NCBI GenBank assembly: GCA_945885645.1
Contig: CAMCYV010000038.1
Location: 1-10,220 of the forward strand
DNA: 10,220 nt
Direction: 5' to 3'
Origin: Bifidobacterium breve
GTDB taxonomy: Bacteria > Actinomycetota > Actinomycetes > S36-B12
The first letter of the stretch is position 1, and every line of letters begins with the position of its first letter. Position numbers and translations under genes: made by a program. The notes beneath the pieces were generated by a model. It worked only from the letters and a program-made list of their open reading frames with translations. It searched no databases and was not told the origin of the DNA. Positions 6,922 through 10,220 of this stretch are shown in pieces.

Positions 6922-7902
6922 TTGTCCAGATCCCCAAATCCGGCGAACAATCCGGACACCAGCTCGGCTTTGCTCATGCACACCGCCGCAACCCTTTATT
7001 ACCTCGAGGACGCAACTCAGGCCGAAATTGGTCTCAGAATGGGCAAAAGCCGTCCGGCGGTGAGCCGGCTTCTCTCCGAGGCCCGTCGAACTGGGATCGT
7101 GCGCATCGAAGTGACACCTTTGGGGCAACCTGCCTCGCCAGAGATCGGCGACAAACTGTGCACAGAACTCGGGCTGGCATCTGTTGAACTAGTGCCCACA
7201 TCTACCCCAACGATGATGGGTCGAGCCTTGGCTCCAGCTCTCTCAAAAACACTTCTCGCTGCTGGACTTCGACCGGGTTCGGTGCTTGTGCTCGCGACGG
7301 GCAGGGCAATCTACGAGACACTTCAAGCAGAGTTGCCCTCCCTCCCCGGAGTTGTCGTTGTTCCAGCGGTGGGCGGCCAAGACGAGCCCGAAGCTTGGTA
7401 CCAGGCGAATGAACTTGTTCGACAGATGGCCGAAGGTATTGGTGGCTTCCCTTCATTCCTGTATGCACCAGCACTGCCAGGTGTAGATCTGCATTCCTCG
7501 CTCCTGACCGATGTCTCAACCTCGCATGTGCGTGAGTTGTGGCAACGGGCGGATTGCGCGGTCCTCGGGATCGGTGCCCCACCGGCAATCAGGCAATCTA
7601 TTTCGGCCGCAATCCCAACGACATCCAGCATTTTGCAATCAAAGGCCGTCGGAGACGTGAGTCTTCGTTTTTTTGATGCCGAAGGCGAATCAGTTCCGTT
7701 TCCTGGTAGCGAACGTCTCTTCGCTATTCCATCAGAGCAACTCAAGGACATCCCTGCCCGTGTGGCATTAGCAATTGGACCTGAGAAAGCACTGAGCATT
7801 ATTGGTGCCGTCCGAGCAGGGTTCATTTCCCACCTAATAACGGATACCTCAACCGCTACTGCGATTCTTGAACTCCTGTGTTCGGGCGATCGCCATGACT
7901 AA
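6922..7902 (+). CDS. SorC-family sugar-binding transcriptional regulator
   Basis: A 326-residue DNA-binding protein of the SorC/DeoR type, expected to sense a sugar or sugar phosphate and control both divergent operons. A helix-turn-helix occupies about residues 30-57 (DATQAEIGLRMGKSRPAVSRLL), preceded by a helix with the typical AATLYYLE pattern. From about residue 70 the rest fits the SorC sugar-binding domain (PF04198), with recognisable segments GSVLVLATGRAIYETL, VVVVPAVGG and DCAVLGIGAPP, and ends with ILELL. The start is an unusual TTG at 6922, chosen because of its well-spaced AGGAG; the sequence from TTG also keeps the full N-terminal helix. Its 3' end overlaps the kinase start by 8 bases, so the two should be translationally coupled. 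Effector and sign of regulation (repressor or activator) cannot be told from sequence. Confidence 0.9.
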   Translation: MSRSPNPANNPDTSSALLMHTAATLYYLEDATQAEIGLRMGKSRPAVSRLLSEARRTGIVRIEVTPLGQPASPEIGDKLCTELGLASVELVPTSTPTMMGRALAPALSKTLLAAGLRPGSVLVLATGRAIYETLQAELPSLPGVVVVPAVGGQDEPEAWYQANELVRQMAEGIGGFPSFLYAPALPGVDLHSSLLTDVSTSHVRELWQRADCAVLGIGAPPAIRQSISAAIPTTSSILQSKAVGDVSLRFFDAEGESVPFPGSERLFAIPSEQLKDIPARVALAIGPEKALSIIGAVRAGFISHLITDTSTATAILELLCSGDRHD

Positions 7903-9394
7903 ACTCCTGCTCGGAATTGATCTCGGAACAGCGAGTAGCAAAGCAGTAGTGACCACCTTCGAGGGCGAGTTCATCTGCTCGGAAACTGTTCCGCACCAAT
8001 TCTTAATGCCCCGACCGGGTTGGGCTGAAGTTGATGCTGAAGATGTGTGGTGGGCTGACGTCGTCTCACTGACGCAATCAGTCGTGGCGAAGTTCAACAA
8101 AAATGATCTAGCCGCAATGAGTATTAGCGGAGTGGGTCCCTGCTTGCTCCTGTGCGACGAATACAACTCACCTCTGCGACCTGCGATCCTTTATGGCATA
8201 GACATGCGTGCCACCAGCGAAATCACTGAGCTCACGCAACGTTACGGCGCCACTGAAATAGTAAATCGTGGAGGTACCGCTCTCAGCACGCAAGCCGTCG
8301 GGCCAAAAATGTTGTGGGTGAGCCGCAATGAACCAGAGGTCTGGGAGAAAACTCGACGCTGGTTCAACTCGAACTCATACATTGTTGCTCGACTCACAGG
8401 TGAATATGTTCTCGACCATCACACCGCAAGTCAATGTGATCCGTTGTACGACATCCGAAATTTTGACTGGTACCAGCCTTGGGTTGACGATTTATGTCCA
8501 GCCATCAACATGCCGCGCCTCTTGTGGCCCAGTGAGATTGCCGGAGAGGTCACTCACGAGGCCGCCCTGCTCACAGGCTTGCCCGAGGGGCTACCCGTTT
8601 CCGTCGGAACAGTGGATGCGTGGGCGGAAGCATTTAGTGCAGGGGTACGCAAACCCGGAGACTTGATGTTGATGTATGGATCAACAATGTTCATGGTGCA
8701 AGTGCTTCCCGGGCTCAGCACTTCACCCATGTTGTGGACGACAGCAGGTGTCCTACCCAACACATATACATTCGCCGCAGGAATGGCTACATCAGGAAGT
8801 TTGACAGCATGGATAAGCACAATCTTTGGTGGTGAATCTTTTGACAATCTTGTTAAAGAAGCTGAACAAAGTGTTCCAGGATCACACGGCCTGTTAACGC
8901 TACCTTATTTTGCTGGCGAGCGAACACCCGTATTTGATCCCCAAGCCCGGGGCGTAATTGCTGGGTTGTCATTGCGCCACACCCGCGGGGACCTGTTTCG
9001 AAGTGTCTACGAAGGTATAGCGTTTGGAATTCGCCAGATACTCGAGATTTTTGATGGCACCGGGGCGGGAGCGACTCAACGAATCTTCGCCGTGGGTGGG
9101 GGCACACGAGGAGGTCTGTGGACCCAGATTGTTAGCGATGTCACTCGACGAACTCAAATAATTCCAGAACAAACCATTGGTGCTTCCTACGGCGACGCGT
9201 GGCTGGCCGGTGTTGGAATTGGTGCAGTAGATCCAACTTCAGACTGGTCCAAACCAGCGGAGATCGTTCAACCTAATGATTCAACTTCGGAAATTTACGA
9301 CCAACTGTTTGCGACATATAAGGAACTTTATGTCTCAACTCAAAGTCAAGTGCATACTCTCGCCCAGATTCAAGAGGACGAGGTAATTAAATAG
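7895..9394 (+). CDS. FGGY-family carbohydrate kinase (xylulokinase-like)
   Basis: A 499-residue cytoplasmic ATP-dependent sugar kinase of the FGGY family (xylulokinase, ribulokinase, glycerol kinase and relatives). The N-terminal domain begins with GIDLGTASSK, containing D9 of the first phosphate-binding loop, and has YGIDMRA near 100-106. The predicted catalytic aspartate is D241 in GTVDAWAEA, where E. coli XylB has GGGDN. The C-terminal domain shows LPYFAGERTPVFDP and the adenosine-site glycine run AVGGGTRGG. Length is normal for xylulokinases. I start it at the ATG in ATGACTAA, which overlaps the regulator stop; a TTG nine codons earlier lies deeper in that gene. With a ketose-producing dehydrogenase nearby, the likely substrate is a ketose such as D-xylulose. 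The non-canonical D241 motif means D-xylulose should not be assumed; erythrulose or another ketose is possible. Confidence 0.88.
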   Translation: MTKLLLGIDLGTASSKAVVTTFEGEFICSETVPHQFLMPRPGWAEVDAEDVWWADVVSLTQSVVAKFNKNDLAAMSISGVGPCLLLCDEYNSPLRPAILYGIDMRATSEITELTQRYGATEIVNRGGTALSTQAVGPKMLWVSRNEPEVWEKTRRWFNSNSYIVARLTGEYVLDHHTASQCDPLYDIRNFDWYQPWVDDLCPAINMPRLLWPSEIAGEVTHEAALLTGLPEGLPVSVGTVDAWAEAFSAGVRKPGDLMLMYGSTMFMVQVLPGLSTSPMLWTTAGVLPNTYTFAAGMATSGSLTAWISTIFGGESFDNLVKEAEQSVPGSHGLLTLPYFAGERTPVFDPQARGVIAGLSLRHTRGDLFRSVYEGIAFGIRQILEIFDGTGAGATQRIFAVGGGTRGGLWTQIVSDVTRRTQIIPEQTIGASYGDAWLAGVGIGAVDPTSDWSKPAEIVQPNDSTSEIYDQLFATYKELYVSTQSQVHTLAQIQEDEVIK

Positions 9395-10080
9395 TGAGTA
9401 CTACTTCCCCAATTCTTTTTTATGGCAAAGAATTCGACTTGGTAATTTTTGATCACGATGGTGTGCTGGTCGACAGCGAAATTTTGGCCATGACTGCGAT
9501 CCAGGAACTCTTTGCCGAACACGGGCTGCCCCTTGACCTTGACACCGCTTTTGGCATGTTCCTCGGTAGTCCATTCGACAAAGTAATTGATTACCTTGAA
9601 ATAAATGTCTCGGGCATAGATCGAGAAAATATTGACAGTAGATTTCACAAGCGTCTCTTTGAACTCTTCGTCGATTCCCTCCAGCCATTACCCGACATGC
9701 CATCACTTGTTGATTCACTCAGATCTCGCGGAACGGCTCTTGCTATCGCGAGTAGTGGGACTTCTGAGCGGGTCTCTCTTGGCATAACCCAGACTGGACT
9801 TGCGGATTTATTTGATGCAGGCTCAATATTCACCAAGGATCAAGTCAAGTTTGGGAAGCCTGCGCCTGATGTTTTTCTGCTAGCAGCCAAGAGCCTAGGA
9901 ATTGATCCGGCCCGGTGCTTGGTCATTGAAGATAGTCCCCACGGAGTGCAAGCAGCAAAGCGTGCTGGAATGTTTGTTATTGGATTGGCTTATAGGACAC
10001 CAGCGGAAGACCTGCGCGAAGCCGATCTCGTATTAGGTTCCGCAGCAGAGGTTTTGGCGTTGCTGAGCTTGACCGCTTGA
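9394..10080 (+). CDS. HAD-superfamily phosphatase/phosphomutase, subfamily IA
   Basis: A 228-residue haloacid-dehalogenase-fold hydrolase, close in plan to beta-phosphoglucomutase and to sugar-phosphate phosphatases such as YieH. The catalytic motif is FDHDGVLVDSE, with nucleophile D20 and general acid/base D22. Motif II is S120 in IASSG, motif III K155 in FGKPAPDVF, and motif IV E179-D180 in VIEDSPHGV. The roughly 80-residue helical cap lies between motifs I and II. The GTG start shares its G with the kinase TAG stop (a 1-base overlap), so expression is surely linked. A GAGG lies 10 bases upstream. In this setting it may hydrolyse a phosphorylated by-product or stalled pathway intermediate, or interconvert a sugar phosphate; the motifs alone do not decide between phosphatase and mutase. 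No clear terminator follows it. Confidence 0.88.
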   Translation: MSTTSPILFYGKEFDLVIFDHDGVLVDSEILAMTAIQELFAEHGLPLDLDTAFGMFLGSPFDKVIDYLEINVSGIDRENIDSRFHKRLFELFVDSLQPLPDMPSLVDSLRSRGTALAIASSGTSERVSLGITQTGLADLFDAGSIFTKDQVKFGKPAPDVFLLAAKSLGIDPARCLVIEDSPHGVQAAKRAGMFVIGLAYRTPAEDLREADLVLGSAAEVLALLSLTA

Positions 10081-10128
10081 GGTCTACGCCAGCGATTTCC
10101 CAAATCCCACGATGTGTTCGATACAAAC

Positions 10129-10148
10129 TAAAAGCGGCGAGGGAGGGA
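10129..10148 (-). repeat. Right 20-bp direct repeat spanning the tRNA-Ser 3' end (candidate att site)
   Basis: Identical to 2178-2197. It covers the last 14 bases of the tRNA (discriminator, acceptor 3' strand and the end of the T stem) plus six bases downstream. tRNA 3' ends are the classic targets of integrases of integrative elements. Confidence 0.75.
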
Positions 10149-10219
10149 TTTGAACCCCCGGAGAGTTTCCCCTCGGGCGCTTTCAAGGCGCCTGCATTCG
10201 GCCGCTCTGCCACCTCGCC
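10135..10219 (-). tRNA. tRNA-Ser (anticodon UGA)
   Basis: Read on the minus strand, the 5' acceptor strand GGCGAGG (10219-10213) pairs fully with CCTCGCC (10142-10136), followed by discriminator G at 10135; no CCA is encoded. The anticodon loop CTTGAAA, held by a GGCGC/GCGCC stem, gives anticodon TGA (10183-10185), decoding UCA. A long variable arm (around GAGGGGAAACTCTC) confirms a class II serine tRNA. The T arm has GGGGG-TTCAAAT-CCCTC with one G-U pair. At 85 bases it appears complete, so the adjacent repeat has not damaged it. Confidence 0.95.
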
Positions 10220-10220
10220 T

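Larger units (their letters stand above)
2178..10148. mobile_element. Candidate tRNA-Ser-targeted genomic island carrying a polyol/sugar utilisation locus
   Basis: The segment between the two 20-bp repeats contains exactly the seven genes of the sugar locus and nothing else. The intact tRNA is at the right. Its 3' end points into the segment, and the displaced 3' fragment is at the far left in the same orientation. That is the standard arrangement left by tyrosine-recombinase integration at a tRNA 3' end. Excision between the repeats would remove 7951 bp and leave one repeat. Against it, no integrase, excisionase or other mobility gene is present, so the element would be a degenerate or trans-mobilised island. 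The repeat is seen directly; the island is inferred. Confidence 0.5.

Noticed and set aside
6768..6983. N-terminal extension of the polyol dehydrogenase to a 435-residue protein
   Set aside because: The extension crosses the operator region and the divergent regulator start, adds no family-like sequence, and ATG 6767 has a well-spaced AAAGGAA.
7202..7826. Minus-strand open frames of 128 and 167 codons opposite the regulator
   Set aside because: The regulator frame shows clear family motifs; the opposite frames do not and lack start signals.
9977..10213. Minus-strand open frame across the tRNA-Ser gene
   Set aside because: It is the tRNA read as protein and overlaps the HAD gene; no family resemblance.

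Overview
The window looks like the chromosome of a moderate-GC (by eye about half GC) Gram-positive, most likely an actinobacterium. The signs are a lipoprotein sugar-binding protein with a Thr/Glu/Ala-rich tether, a single-domain XylG-type ATPase paired with a long XylH-type permease, frequent GTG/TTG starts, and a serine tRNA without encoded CCA. The exact lineage is an inference; a freshwater or marine Microbacteriaceae-like actinobacterium would fit.

Layout. Bases 1-1008 hold the 3' part of a zinc-dependent, cinnamyl-alcohol-type alcohol dehydrogenase on the + strand. It overlaps tail to tail with a minus-strand pair: a small CrtO-like acyltransferase-family membrane protein (971-1450) and an HXXEE-family membrane protein (1481-2110). 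From 2296 to 10080 lies one coherent carbohydrate-catabolism locus. Leftward from a divergent promoter region (6768-6921) run a polyol dehydrogenase of the erythritol/L-threitol (EltD) type, a XylF-like lipoprotein, an ABC ATPase and a XylH-like permease. Rightward run a SorC-family sugar-responsive regulator, an FGGY carbohydrate kinase and a HAD phosphatase, with an 8-base and a 1-base overlap at the two junctions. A perfect 11-bp inverted repeat in the divergent region is the obvious operator candidate. The last feature is a complete tRNA-Ser(UGA) on the minus strand (10135-10219).

How it works (inference). A sugar alcohol or sugar is bound outside the cell by the lipoprotein and imported by the ABC transporter. 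The dehydrogenase oxidises it to a ketose and the FGGY kinase phosphorylates that; the HAD enzyme may remove stalled or wrong sugar phosphates. The transporter resembles the xylose family and there is no xylose isomerase, so a pentitol going through D-xylulose to xylulose 5-phosphate is the simplest complete route. The dehydrogenase itself most resembles C4-polyol enzymes, so erythritol or threitol is the main alternative.

The most notable point is that these seven genes are bracketed by an exact 20-bp direct repeat. One copy is the 3' end of the tRNA-Ser gene plus six flanking bases (10129-10148). The other is at 2178-2197, in the same orientation, just beyond the last gene of the locus. This is the geometry expected of a tRNA-targeted genomic island of about 7.95 kb, although no integrase is present between the repeats.
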